64,000 bases of DNA, taken from the NCBI GenBank assembly GCA_963576565.1, contig OY755045.1, positions 39,018,667 to 39,082,666 of the forward strand, written 5' to 3'. The first letter of the stretch is position 1. Every line of letters starts with the position of its first letter. A program made the translations under genes and the position numbers. Shown here piece by piece: positions 31,905 through 42,510 of the stretch. Below the pieces are notes generated by a model. The model was given only the letters and a program-made list of their open reading frames with translations. It did no database searches and was not told the origin of the DNA. This stretch comes from Aspidapion aeneum (taxonomy: Eukaryota > Arthropoda > Insecta > Coleoptera > Brentidae).

Positions 31905-32990
31905 AATTGGTATTTCTATCTATCTATTTAGCCTTCAATAATCCATCTTTGGACATAGGCCTCCCCCAATATCTTCCACTATTCCCTGTCTATCGCCGTG
32001 TTCATCCATCTAGTTCCCGCGTGTTTCTTCAAATCGTTAGCCCATCTCCTTTGGGGTCTTCTCTTACTACTTTTATTTTCTCAAGGTCTCCAGTTTACAA
32101 TACATTTGTTCCATCGATGGTCTTTTTTACTTGATTATGACCGGCAAATTTCCATTTTAATTTTGCTACTTCTCCTCTGACATCCCTTACATTTGGTTTG
32201 TTTTTATCCATTTATTCCTTTTTCCTTTTTTTATCTATTAGCTTTACATTTGTCTTTCCATTAATCTTTGAGCTTTTGTTACCTTATCCATGTTTGATTT
32301 TGTAAGTGTCCAGATCTGGGATTCATAGGTAATTACAGGAAGGATACATTACTTATACACTTTCGATTTGAGGTATTGAGGGTATTTTTTATTTTTTAAT
32401 ATGCAGCTTAATTTACCAAATGCTGCCCAGGCCAGTATTCTCGTCTCTTGATTTCAGCTGTATGGTTTTCCTTTTTTAGTTTAATAATTTGTCCCAGGTA
32501 TATATATTCCTCTACTTGTTCTATTTTATTTTGGTTTATTCTGAACGTAATATCTTCATCTGTGTTTGTTATGCTTTTAGTTTTAGTGCAGTTCATACTT
32601 ATGCCTATATTTTTAGGATACAGAATCCAGTTCTTTCAGCATTTTTATCAGTTCTTCTTTCTTGTCTGTTATTAAGGCGATATCATCAGCATATCTTAGG
32701 TGGTTCAAGTATTGTCAGTTTACTTTGATGCTTATTTCTCTGTATACCTGTGATCTATTCGGCTATTAATTAAAGATGCTTTTACTGCCCAGTGCTCAAT
32801 TATATCGAAAGCTTTTTCAAAGTCTATAAACGTAATATATAGTGGAATGTTGTATTCGTTGGCTCGTTCTATTAGGATTTTCATGGTTAATAATTGGTCA
32901 ACTGTTCTGAAACCTTTTCTGATGCCTGCTGGTTCCTTTGATTGATATCCGTCAAAGTTTGTTGTTAGTCTATCTGTTTTGGTATTTAGT
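31905..32990 (-). pseudogene. Non-LTR retrotransposon fragment: palm to C terminus of reverse transcriptase
   Basis: The minus strand from 32990 reads the RT palm (NEYNIPLYITFIDFEKAF), then the catalytic block RYADDIALITDKKEEL near 32700, then VEEYIYLGQIIKLKKENHTA near 32510. It ends with a classic C-terminal tail RRWANDLKKHAGTRWMN ... GEAYVQRWIIEG near 31920 and a stop. Several frameshifts and a stop at DRE-stop-WKILG show it is dead. It belongs to the same family as the fragments at 3740-4700 and 57130-57890, but those hold the upstream half. Confidence 0.85.
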
Positions 32991-33331
32991 TACTTAATAA
33001 ATATCACAACCCTTACATTTATATACTTATATTTGCTCATTTTGGCATTGAAGTTTTTTTAAATAAGGGAAAAGCAACAGGGTCATTAGAAACACAAATT
33101 GTTCTACTTAATTTACTGCAAAAGCCATAGAAAAATAATCTGGATATCCATCTTTTTCGGAGCAGATTGTTATTTTCAGGAAATGTGCCAGAACGCGTTA
33201 TAGTGAGTAATAACCTCGTATTATACTAAGCTAGACACTTAGTTTCTCTAGTATTTTTACTCAAATACAACCATGTTTTCGCATGATTTATCTCAACTTA
33301 AAAACATAAAATGTCAAATAAAATTGTAATC
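32991..33331. other. Intergenic DNA, nothing recognised
   Basis: AT-rich sequence between the reverse transcriptase fragment and an inverted-repeat element; no feature recognised. Confidence 0.4.
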
Positions 33332-33698
33332 ATAACAAAAACATTTCATGTAAAAAAAAGGCAAGTAAGCGAAAATGGCGGAAAATGGTTTTCCGTAAAA
33401 AGAATTGATATACAGGTAAATCCAAGTTCTCCAATATACATTTCAAAATAAAAGGTTATTACTACTTTGGAAATGTTCTTCTAAACTTGGCTATTACAGC
33501 CAAACTTGCTTAAGCTCAATTTAACACTGTGCCTAAGAGTCAATTTGCAGCCTAATAGCCAACATTTCCAGACCAGTAAAAACCTTTCATTTTGCAATTT
33601 GTATTGCAAAACTTGGCTATACTTTTATCTCAATTCTTTTTATGGAATACCATTTTCGCGTACTTGACTTTTTTTTACATGAAATGTTTTTGTTATAA
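33332..33698. mobile_element. Inverted-repeat element with ~75-bp arms
   Basis: The left arm at 33332-33411 and the right arm at 33627-33698 are inverted copies. They share ATAACAAAAACATTTCATGT, an A/T run, AAGTNNGCGAAAATGG and TAAAAAGAATTGA. The left arm has an extra tandem CGGAAAATGG (10 bp). The spacer of ~215 bp has internal short repeats of AACTTGGCTAT and AGCCAAACTTGC. No target duplication was identified. Confidence 0.75.
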
Positions 33699-34459
33699 TT
33701 TCATAAATTTTTTAAAGGATTTGGATAATATAGTTTTAAAGTAGTAAAATATGCGGCGTGTTGTTCAAAACGTTTGCAATGCCTTATTTAAAATTTTGAG
33801 GTTTTTTAATTTTTTTTCATGGTTTTATCTTAGGTTCTTATAGGCCTTCCAAAGCTCAAATCTTTAGTGTTTCGGGAAGTGGGCAATGTTATTTTTACAT
33901 AACTTTACACTTATCCTTATCACTGGCATGACCCCTGATTCTGTACCACAGACCAAAATTTCAATTTTTAGGTTTTTGTTACTATAAACCTGCCTGTATT
34001 GAAAATTTTTTAACATTTAACAAAAGTGCATTAGTTCAATGTACACGAACATTATAATAAAGTTTTATAGTAATAACGTTCGTGTTCATTAAATTGATGT
34101 TTTTAGTTCATGGACAGAAAATTAATGTACAGTGTGATTTTTTATAACTGGAGCACTCAGTAACTTCTTTGATAAAAAATAAAGGGCTATATTTAATGGA
34201 CAATTTATTTGGTAATTTAAGACGACTTTAACAGCTATATTTTGTCTCTGTGGGTATTCATTTTTGACGCAAATTCCACAGATGGTTCAATGGTATTTCG
34301 GGGAAAATAGCTGTCAAGTTGTAACAACTTTATTTCTGGTCGCGTTTAAGGAGAGGGGATATTCCAAGTCGTAGCACGGCACAAAAAATATTTGACCCCA
34401 ATTTTTGCTACAAATGCAGTGGTGGAGAGGCACTTCCTGTTCGTGAAATGGGCGAGGAA
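33699..34459. other. Intergenic DNA, nothing recognised
   Basis: Contains a small dyad (TGTACACGAACATTATAATA ... AACGTTCGTGTTCATTAAAT) around 34040-34105. No gene recognised. Confidence 0.4.
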
Positions 34460-34770
34460 AGGGAACCGCGCGAAAAAGGACAAACTTGAAAAAAGGGTTA
34501 TACGTTACGTAGTTATCGTCTCAATTTCTGATATTTGATGTACAACTACCCTCGATCAATTTTATTTACGAACTTTTGAAAGAATAGATCGCCGCGCTAG
34601 AGGAAACAATCAATGCCATAACTTTCCTCCCTTTACTTTACCGAAGCGCACAGGGGACAGGTATTGGCTGTGGGTCTGGCTATCCTGAAGCAATGGGCGT
34701 AACCAATACTACATATTTTATGCATATGTAGTTGTTCTCATCTTACGTACAGTAATAATTTCCCATAAAT
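34460..34770 (+). repeat. Dispersed repeat G, copy 2
   Basis: Same orientation as the copy at 12705-13030. Shared blocks are CAAACTTGAAAAAA/AAGCTTGAAAAAA, TATACGTTA, ACTACCCTCGATC, GATCGCCGCGCTAG, GTGGGTCTGGCTATCCTGAA and TACAGTAATAATTTC. Indels between the copies break any common reading frame. Confidence 0.7.
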
Positions 34771-35804
34771 CATATAGCATCTAGCCCTATATCTGGGGAT
34801 GCTATGTTGAGTATGTAGGAAATCGAGCAATAACAATTTTCTTTCTGGCACTCAGTGTCAGAAAAACGCATATTGTGCAACATTCCATTCCCGTTTTTTA
34901 GAGCTGTAGTCACAGTAATTGGCTCGGTTATGTAGCATCCCCTGTGTTTCTTGGTAATCTGTGGCTGTAGTACAGATGTAGAGTGGTGGTAGCTGCTTCC
35001 AGGTTTTTTCCATTTCCATGGTCGATTTACTGTTGGATACTTGATTCGATACTGCGACGTATATAACAGTGGAGAAGCAATTGTTTTCTACTCGGTTTTC
35101 TCTCAATCCCCTTTATGTTATCCTTTAGGAAACGGATTATCGAGGCGTGGTGCTCGGAAATTTATCAGATTTTGCGGAGAGAAATTATTTCTTTTCTTTT
35201 GGTTGTAGAAAAAAAAGGAAACATTTCGGTATTAAACGCACTAACTGATTACTACGGAGAATTGATTTATTAAACAAAGCTACTGGGACTTGCACCACAC
35301 ACGGTTTATTGGTTTATTGGTAAGACTTTTTCGAGTATTTTTAGGACGTTTTTGGAAAAATCACCAAACACGTCGAATTGTTTGCGAGGGGGACATTTTA
35401 AAATTTTTGTAGCATGCACCTCCTTCGAGTACTAGTTAGTTAGTAAGTAGTAGTGGTGGGGAGACCATTTTTGGTCTAGCGACTAGGCACACGGCGCGCC
35501 CTTTTCGCAAACCCCGGTTTGTCCTTACATCATATTTCAAACTGATGCAGGTGCTTCTTAGGATGCAAGTTTTCTTTCTCTAAGAGGACTTAATTTGGCC
35601 TGACACCTCTTTGTCGAGGAAGGATCTTTATACTGCGTAGCAAGTATACACAGTGAACACATGCTTTTACACCCCTTCCGAAAGGGGGTCCTGCTACATG
35701 TTAGACTTGCATCTATCTAACACCGCTATCGTACCAGCATAACTTGGTTATAGACGATAGACTTCTTTCCTTTTCAGCGCGATTTATGCTGGCGCCATCC
35801 TGAT
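34771..35804. other. Intergenic DNA, nothing firmly recognised
   Basis: An 82-codon minus-strand frame at 34858-35106 has no recognisable motif. The GC-richer stretch 35440-35800 (GGCGCGCCCTTTTCGCAAAC, CCCCTTCCGAAAGGGGGTCC) has hairpin potential and precedes a SINE; it may be part of a composite repeat, but no second copy was seen here. Confidence 0.35.
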
Positions 35805-36095
35805 TCCGACTATATAGCACTTATAGCAGGGTCCTGGATTATTATCGCTGGTTCCTCGGCTGGCTGCGTGTCGGCTCCTGGACTACACCTGCGTATATTC
35901 TCTATGTTCAAGGTCAACTTATATTTTTGCGTGCATTGCATCGCATGCTTATTTGATGACAGCTGTTGAACGCTGAAGAGGAAGTGGCGACAAGGCGACA
36001 GATTTTTTGTTTGTTTTTGCATCGTTCGAGACGCGAGCCTAGTACCTTCTGCATGTGAAGCCGACGACCATACCACTGCACTACCCTGCCGCCCC
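35805..36095 (-). mobile_element. tRNA-derived SINE 2
   Basis: The minus-strand head near 36095 reads GGCGGCAGGGTAGTGCAGTG. It has an A-box-like TAGTGCAGTGG (complement at 36073-36083) and a B-box-like AGGCTCGCGTCTC (complement at 36027-36040) at tRNA-like spacing. The body runs into AT-rich DNA and then a GC-rich stretch toward 35805. The head differs from SINE 1, so this is a separate family. The 3' boundary is uncertain. Confidence 0.6.
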
Positions 36096-37162
36096 TCTTC
36101 GAGTAGTAAACTTCACCTTTATATTTTCATAAGCGCACTCAGAAATATGCCTTGGGGGGAACCGAGAGTTTTAAGGAGGGCGAAGACCTCATGATGCCGT
36201 ATTTTATGCTATTTTAATTTTTTATTCATAAAATATTTTTGAAAAAAGTCTGAGCCCCTGTGTGCGCCCATGATATTTTGAATAGAAAATGTATGTATAA
36301 GTTTTTAAGATATTTGGGCCCAAATTTACCGTGGGGTGATAAGAAACGTTTTTCTTAGAAAACATTTTAAAAATCCCGAAACATATCGATTTATATTTTA
36401 TCAAAGGATTATTTTGCAGTGACTTTTATTTTTTATTTCTTATTTTATTTTTTTGAATATATTTTTTAGTTTATTTTATTTTTATCGCTTAATGTTAAAA
36501 AAAAGAATTTGATGGATTTTTGAAGTTTTAAAAACATTAAAAAGATTTTCAAAACAAGGTATCACTCGACCACACACTCCCTATTCAAATTATAGTAGTA
36601 AAGTCACGAAACTGTAACTTAAACAGTAAAGTTTACTTCTTAAAAAATATTTTTAAGGTAACTTTTTATAAGGCAAAAAATGACGTTGTCACTTCAGATT
36701 TTTTTAAAGTAAAAAAATTAAATTTTTAAAATTTTTTTATTTATGAAAAAAAATCTAGGTCCGTATTTACCTTTTTTTTTTAATGAAAACTACACCATCT
36801 GGCAAAATTTGATAGCGTCATTTTATTTTTTAAATAAATTGCCACTAAAAACACTTTTTACAGAATTGAAATCTCTTGTAAAATAAGGAACATATAAAGA
36901 TTTCTTAAATTTACTATATTTTAGAAAGCCCACGCATATTAAAAATTATAGGGTATGACAAAAATCTGTTAGCATTATTTTTTAAGTGTTCAAGAAAAAG
37001 GCATGGTAAAGAAAAATCTGCAGATCGATATCTTTAGTAATAACCGAGTTACTTATTTAATCCCACGCTGTACAGGGTGTCCCATTTTTGTTGGTATTGA
37101 ATGGGAAACTCAGTTGTTGTAAAAGAAAGAGACCTGGGATTTCACATTACTGCCCTCATATT
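36096..37162. other. AT-rich DNA with a CAGGGTGTCCC end near 37073
   Basis: Mostly A/T-rich without coding. TACAGGGTGTCCCATTTTTG at 37071-37090 looks like one terminus of a common insect repeat type, but no matching second end was found nearby. Confidence 0.4.
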
Positions 37163-37640
37163 CAGTAGCGTGTCGTGGATAAAAGGGCGGGGGGGGGGGG
37201 AACACTTAAGGGCGCAAATATAGGATGGGAGTCCGTGGGGTCAAATAAATTACAAACATTTTTTAAAAGTAATAACACTACATGTAAATTTTAAAATTGA
37301 ACGACTGAAATACAACTTTATGCAAATATCGTTGTCGTTGAGCATATTCATCTACTTATATATTTTTTGTGATATACGGTAATGATTATGTTTATTACTC
37401 CGAATCAATGTTAGAGAAATAACACATATATTGATAATGTCGCCGGATGACGATGATGTAATTTTATCCACAGTATACTAATTATTGACTTATCTTAAAG
37501 AGCTAACGGCACCATTTGTTTTTGCGTTAAATTTAGTTTTTCTATTTTTTTCTCAAAGGACGCCAGGGGCGCCAAGCGCAGAGGGGCGGGGGGAAGGGGC
37601 ATTCGCACCCCTGACCTCCTATACGATACGCCACTGTTCA
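37163..37640. mobile_element. Probable CAGTGGCGTA-type TIR element
   Basis: The left end TTCAGTAGCGTGTCGTGGAT, followed by a long G run, is answered by the right end ATACGATACGCCACTGTTCA. The right end read inward begins GAACAGTGGCGTATCGTATA. About 16 terminal bases match with 2 differences. G-rich DNA just inside both ends (GGGGGGGGG; CCCCTTCCCCCCGCCCC complement) supports the pairing. No transposase. Confidence 0.5.
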
Positions 37641-37984
37641 TATTTTGAGACAAGAAAAAAAAGTTAAAAGATTTTTTCTAGCCCTTGTAGTTTTAGAGAA
37701 AATTAAAAAATTTTAAATAAAAATCCGTTATTAGGGCATATATTTTATTTCTATTAAAACATCTCTACAGACAGTTGATCCTGTTAATAAAATGTTGTCA
37801 AATTTTTGTTCCGTCGAGTCGAATTCGAGATTTCAGAAAAAAATTAATAAAAAAATACTGAGCTGATTTTTTTTTTCAATTCTTTTTATAGCCAGGGGTT
37901 AATCGGGAATCCAATGTTAAGCATGAAAGAAAAATCCAGGTCGGTAGTTAACATATATTCTTACCTTTCTAGCCCGCGTAGCAA

Positions 37985-38120
37985 TGGCTAGAGAAAGTAT
38001 TATTGTATGTGTGTCTGTGTGTGTGTGGGCGGGTGTTTGTGTAGGTTTTTGCCATGGTGTGTGTGTGTGTGTGTGTATTATTTCTATCCGTAACACGATA
38101 GTTCCTAAATCGCTAAACCG
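37985..38120. repeat. (TG)n microsatellite within a repeat resembling the (TCTG)n element
   Basis: Interrupted TG/GTGT tracts at 38009-38085 are followed by CCGTAACACGATAGTTCCTA and CGCTAAACCGATTTTCATAA. This parallels the order in the (TCTG)n elements (tract, GTAACGACCAAC, CCGATTTTAATGAAAT), but the sequence is not close. It is perhaps a related family. Confidence 0.5.
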
Positions 38121-38400
38121 ATTTTCATAAAATTATAAGGTAAAATAGTTTTTGACACTCTAACGAGCTGATCAAAATCCATTAATGCTAATTACAGTTT
38201 TTTGACAAATTAAAATATGCAAACTTTTTAATGGAGCATCGTATTAATATGCGGTTTTCGGAATATTTTAGCTCAATAATTTGTGTTACAACCAAAAACT
38301 TCGTAAAATCTTTAGTTTTTGAGATATTTACAAAAAAACTGTTTTCAAGGCTGATACATGGCTTCACCTGAAGTGTTCTAATAGGCTAGCTAGGAAGGTA

Positions 38401-38581
38401 CAGTGAACATCGGTTATAACGACATTGAACGGACCGCTTAATTTGGGCCGTTATAACTGAGCGTCGTTATAGAGAAAAATAGTAACAAAATATATATATA
38501 GAACTCGGTCGGGACCATAATATGACGTCGCTTTAACCGATATGTCGTAATATCCGATATCCTTATAAGAGATATGCACTG
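38401..38581. mobile_element. Pogo/Tigger-like MITE, 181 bp
   Basis: The left end CAGTGAACATCGGTTATAAC and the right end read inward CAGTGCATATCTCTTATAAG, with TA at 38399-38400 and 38582-38583. Internal GACGTCGCTTTAACCGATAT-like dyads are typical of pogo-type MITEs. No coding. Confidence 0.65.
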
Positions 38582-38751
38582 TATCAGATCCGTCATGATC
38601 CATTTATCTTTTCGGAAATCTTGAATCCGTCTCTATAGGTACTGGTTTTGGAATGAGTAAAGTGTGTAAAATTTTTGTTAATAGCTTGTGTCTGTTCAGA
38701 ATTATTAAATCTTAATGTTTTGCCTATATTTAAGTTAGAACCGGTTAATTT

Positions 38752-38890
38752 TAGCTCACACATATACTATACTATAGTAGTGTGAGCTATGGTGATCCTA
38801 ATTTTTTCGAGAAAAAAAAAGTTGCTCCGATTTCAAAAATTTTTATATATCTTTGCGTTTCAGATGATTTCGAAACTTTTTTGTTGCGCC

Positions 38891-38928
<38 letters not shown>

Positions 38929-38929
38929 A

Positions 38930-38960
<31 letters not shown>

Positions 38961-39232
38961 ATGTCTGTAACGACCAACGCGCATAACTCAAAAACCGCTT
39001 GGCAGATTTTAATGAAATGTGGTACCTAGGCTGGGTCTTGGGTCGAGATGGTCCCATTTAAAAATGAACAAAATCCACCGAACACAAACCAAATAAAAGG
39101 GTGGGGGTAGATTTCAAAAATTAGAGTTTATGTAAAAATATGGCGTGTGTGATATTAAACGAAAGGTAATTGAGTTTGGAGTTAAACAAAATACATTTTA
39201 ATTTATTTTAAAAAAAGGGTGGAGGTATATTT
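38752..39232 (+). repeat. (TCTG)n element copy B, left part
   Basis: The opening hairpin AGCTCACACATATACTATAC ... AGTAGTGTGAGCT, the TTTTTTCGAGAAAAAAAAAG block, a (TCTG)n tract at 38890-38968, the CATAACTCAAAAACCGCTTG block and the first ~115-bp unit follow in the same order as in copy A. The copy is cut at 39232 by the Gypsy insertion and resumes at 56044. Confidence 0.85.
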
Positions 39233-40296
39233 TGTAACGTGTCATTTTTTCGTTTAAAGCAGCGTTACATATTTGTTTATTTAGGTAAATAATCAAGGAT
39301 CTTTGACTCGTCTTTCTGTACACAAAGTAAGGGTATTTTATAGAGCTAGGTTTGGAGGTTATATAGTGTCTAGGAAATTACCTTAAAAGGAGGCATTCCA
39401 TCGAATTACTGTGGACACTACGCACATCGCATTATCTGGACATCGTAATTGGAATTTAAGATCACAGGCTTCGGGAAAATCACATAAAAATTTTGATTGT
39501 TTTGTTTTTATCTGTGGAATTTTGTGATTCTCTTGTCGTCATGAAAGTTAAACAGCTGTTATGCTGGGGAATGGCGGCGTTGCCGCATCACAAACGGATT
39601 CAGTAACAGGAAGGAAACATTTAGATGAACATTTCATTCCCTTACGTTTATTTTCGAGGATATTGGGACAATCCGAACCTCATAGCTAGTTGTGACAGCA
39701 CGAAAACATATTTAGGTCCACGGTTTGACCAGTAACAACCGAGGCTCCGACCACTTTGATATCTTTATTAATTTGATAGGGAGAGGATGGAATAAATACG
39801 AGTCGTGCACTTTTGTAAATGGGAGATAAACGAGGGATAAAAACCAAGACTAAAAGAATAAACGAAATGGTGTGAGTTAACATCTGAACACTCTTGTGCC
39901 GAGCTTCTTAGCAGTAGTTCAGTGTGTATTTTTAGGTTCAGGTTCAGAAACAACTTTATTAATGTAGAAATGTTTTACAAAAATGGCGTCAAACCATATG
40001 AATCTTAGAGAAAACATTTATAAAGAGCAAAGGAAACTTTTGACGAAAACTGTAATTAAAATACAACTAAATTCTACACTTAGTATAGCTTTACTCATAT
40101 GGGAATTGGTTGAATGTTCAAATATTCCTGGGGTTGATACATGCTCGAATCTCCAGTGATTGAATTTACAATTGATGGTTTCAATGCTGAGCTTCTTATA
40201 GTCCGTCTGGTTATTTTCCTCTTACTTGATATGTTGGCGGGGGTCCGGTCGGCAAATGTTCGGTCAAATGTATGGAGGGTGTCTCGACGTCCTTGT

Positions 40297-40304
40297 TATA
40301 TAAA
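40297..40304 (+). promoter_or_regulatory. Probable TATA box of the Gypsy LTR
   Basis: TATATAAA about 1.06 kb into the LTR, upstream of the exon-like segments. The 3' LTR copy is at 53846-53853. A start site near 40330 is inferred, which would make U3 about 1.1 kb. An alternative initiator-like TTCAGTGTG lies near 39917. Confidence 0.4.
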
Positions 40305-40744
40305 TTTCAACCGTGGAAATAGATCCGACAACACCTCAATGTACGTTTTACCTAATTTTCATGTCCCCTTGGTCGGTGCTGCCCCCTATAGACCTGTATA
40401 GAACTATTGCTGTACCTCATTGGTTAGTTTGAAAATCGCGGGTTTTTCTGGTTGGTTGGTATTGCGTTTTACTGTCCCCACTCCCCACCAAATTGACAAA
40501 AACGGTTTCCGGCCACCTCGGTTTTTGTGTTCTGCCTGGTCTCTTTGCTAACAAATTTTGGCTGGGTCGACAACAGTTTCTGGGATCGCCATTGTTTTTG
40601 TGTAGTGGCACTGCAAAAACTGCAGGTTCTGTCCCAGAGACTGTAAAGAGTGAGTCCGTCGTGAGGCGTATCTCGTGGACGGCTCATATCCTCTACATAG
40701 AGGGATTTAAGTCGGCCTACGCCATTTGCACGGAAAGAGCATTG

Positions 40745-40946
40745 GTAAGTTCGATTTTATTTTTTTTCATTTTTTTTTATTTGAGTACTCTTCAAGATAA
40801 TATTTGCCTCCCAAATTGTAATTATTTTTCGTGGGAAATGTACTTTTTTTTGACAAAGGACGTGGGGAATTGTTGGCGTTTTTATATTTTTCTTTTAACC
40901 ACGTGTTGGATAAAAACTATATATTGTTTTTCTCCTTTGTCTACAG
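40745..40946 (+). other. Intron-like segment 1 inside the Gypsy LTR
   Basis: The donor ATTG|GTAAGT and the acceptor TTTTTCTCCTTTGTCTACAG enclose 202 nt. The interior is T-rich like an insect intron, while both flanks are GC-richer. The reading frame open from 40433 reaches the donor on a codon boundary and continues without a stop after the acceptor. Splicing itself is not observed. Confidence 0.5.
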
Positions 40947-41025
40947 CCCTGTCAATTCCAGCGACGGGACAGTTGGGCTGGACGCTGGTGGGAAGCCGGA
41001 CGGGCCAGTTATAACCCTGGGAATG

Positions 41026-41171
41026 GTACGTTAGGATTATTTTAGTTCATCTGTTTAAATCTACTTTGTTTTATTGAGTCGACATGGGGTCCTCGATGTA
41101 AGTTACTGTGTAGGGGAACTTCGTGCAAAATTGACGAATTCCAGGAAACTGAAACATTTCATTTTCCACAG
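41026..41171 (+). other. Intron-like segment 2 inside the Gypsy LTR
   Basis: The donor GAATG|GTACGT and the acceptor CATTTCATTTTCCACAG enclose 146 nt. The frame entering from exon-like segment 40947-41025 stays open after the acceptor until a TAG near 41269. The downstream exon-like DNA contains a short direct repeat (TACGCTCGGGCAAGAA / TATGCTCGGGCAAGAA). Confidence 0.45.
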
Positions 41172-41351
41172 GGTTCTACGCTCGGGCAAGAATCCCACAA
41201 CCTTTTTATGCTCGGGCAAGAAACCAACAACATTTTGTCCACGATGTGCTGCACTAGTACCATGTGCTAGTTAGTCAGCAGGGAAGGCGCGGCAGAACTG
41301 GGACCGGTGGAGTAGCAGAAGATGTCTGGTACAACACATCCAGGTTTACAA

Positions 41352-41357
41352 AATAAA
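41352..41357 (+). terminator. Probable poly(A) signal of the Gypsy LTR
   Basis: AATAAA about 1.05 kb downstream of the TATA-like box. In the 3' LTR the same signal is at 54901-54906 and would end the genomic RNA. This would make R about 1 kb and U5 about 1.1 kb, both unusually long. Confidence 0.4.
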
Positions 41358-42492
41358 ACACATTTATACACAAAATAATCAAGGACCAAGGTAGGAGCAA
41401 GCCTTAACTATAATTTTTTTTCTCATATATAAATTTTTTTAATATAATTTAGATGTAATCTTTTCATATATAAGTTTTCACAGTATAATTTCAACATTTC
41501 TTGTAAACGCAAGATAAGGTATGACGTCATAACCCTGGTTTTGCGGCATATTTACTACATCGACTTGTTTTCCTTCATTTCATTTATTTAAGATAATTTT
41601 ACTGTCAAATTTAAAGTGCCTTGCTATTTTGGCCCTATTTAAAGTGCCTTGCTATTTTGGCCCTGACTTGTTTGGTATTTTTCTCAAGTTTTACAATCAA
41701 AATATACAAGATGAACTAAATTTCTTTGTTATTTGTACAATCCAGTGAGCCAACTTTGCGGAGACAAAAGAGAGATGAGATTATATTTTGTTTTAGCGGT
41801 TTCTTTACACTGTTTTACCTCATGGGGTGGATCTCGGACTGGGTTGCTGTCTGTCTCATTCTACCCAATGTAGAATGATGACAGCAGATATTTGGTCTGG
41901 ATCTCCCCTATGACGGAATAATTTCGGAAGTATATATATATTATTTTTAACAATCATTCATATAACTGAGTCCTACGCTACTGACTCAGATGTAGGTACA
42001 CTATGACCTGTTAAAGGAGTCCATCTGCCTGTAAAGTGCTTCTATTTTTGTCATTTTGATTCATTTGGGAATCTTTTAAATTTTATTTTGTCTATTAGTC
42101 AATTTTTTTTTGGTTTTTTTTAATTACACAAATATTCTGGAAGCCTCGGAAGTGGGTGGAATTTCATTGTTTGGCTACAACATTTGGGTTGAACTGTATT
42201 TTATTTAAGATCTTCTTTGTAAAACATTGGTATTAAATAATGTGGCGCACTTAAAATTTTCTTATTTCTGAACCCCCCCCCTTCTCCACTGTATAAAAGT
42301 TACCGGGCATATCAATGTTTTACCTAGCTGGAAAATACAGTTCTGCTTCCAGATATTTGTTTAATTATTCAATGGTGTTGTTGTGTCACAAGTTGGCGAA
42401 TTGTCACTATCCTAATTACAGTGTCACAAAATGGCGGCAACGTCTTTAAGCTGCCACAAATGTCACACAACGCATTTTAATAGGCCACAAAT

Positions 42493-42510
42493 TGGCGCCC
42501 TACGTGTGTT
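42493..42510 (+). promoter_or_regulatory. Gypsy primer-binding site, tRNA-Lys-like
   Basis: TGGCGCCCTACGTGTG begins 3 nt after the 5' LTR. It closely resembles the TGGCGCCCAACGTGGGG complement of the tRNA-Lys(1,2) 3' end used by some retroviruses and Gypsy elements. Confidence 0.8.

Larger units (their letters stand above)
39233..42489 (+). repeat. Gypsy 5' LTR, 3257 bp
   Basis: Starts TGTAACGTG and ends GGCCACA. It matches the 3' LTR with two differences noticed: 9 versus 10 C in the run near 42272/55821, and G at 42472 versus A at 56021. It contains a TATA-like box, two intron-like segments, a poly(A) signal and a 28-bp tandem duplication (41609-41664). The length is several times that of a typical insect Gypsy LTR. 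Confidence 0.97.

Noticed and set aside
34858..35106. 82-codon minus-strand frame as a host exon
   Set aside because: No motif, no plausible splice frame and surrounded by repeat debris.
37071..37090. TACAGGGTGTCCC as a transposon with defined ends
   Set aside because: Only one end was found, so boundaries cannot be supported.
40493..41014. 173-codon unspliced frame in the 5' LTR (repeated at 54042-54563) as a protein gene
   Set aside because: Its apparent first codon is TTG, its second half runs through the T-rich intron-like segment, and it matches no domain. The spliced reading is reported as a hypothesis instead.
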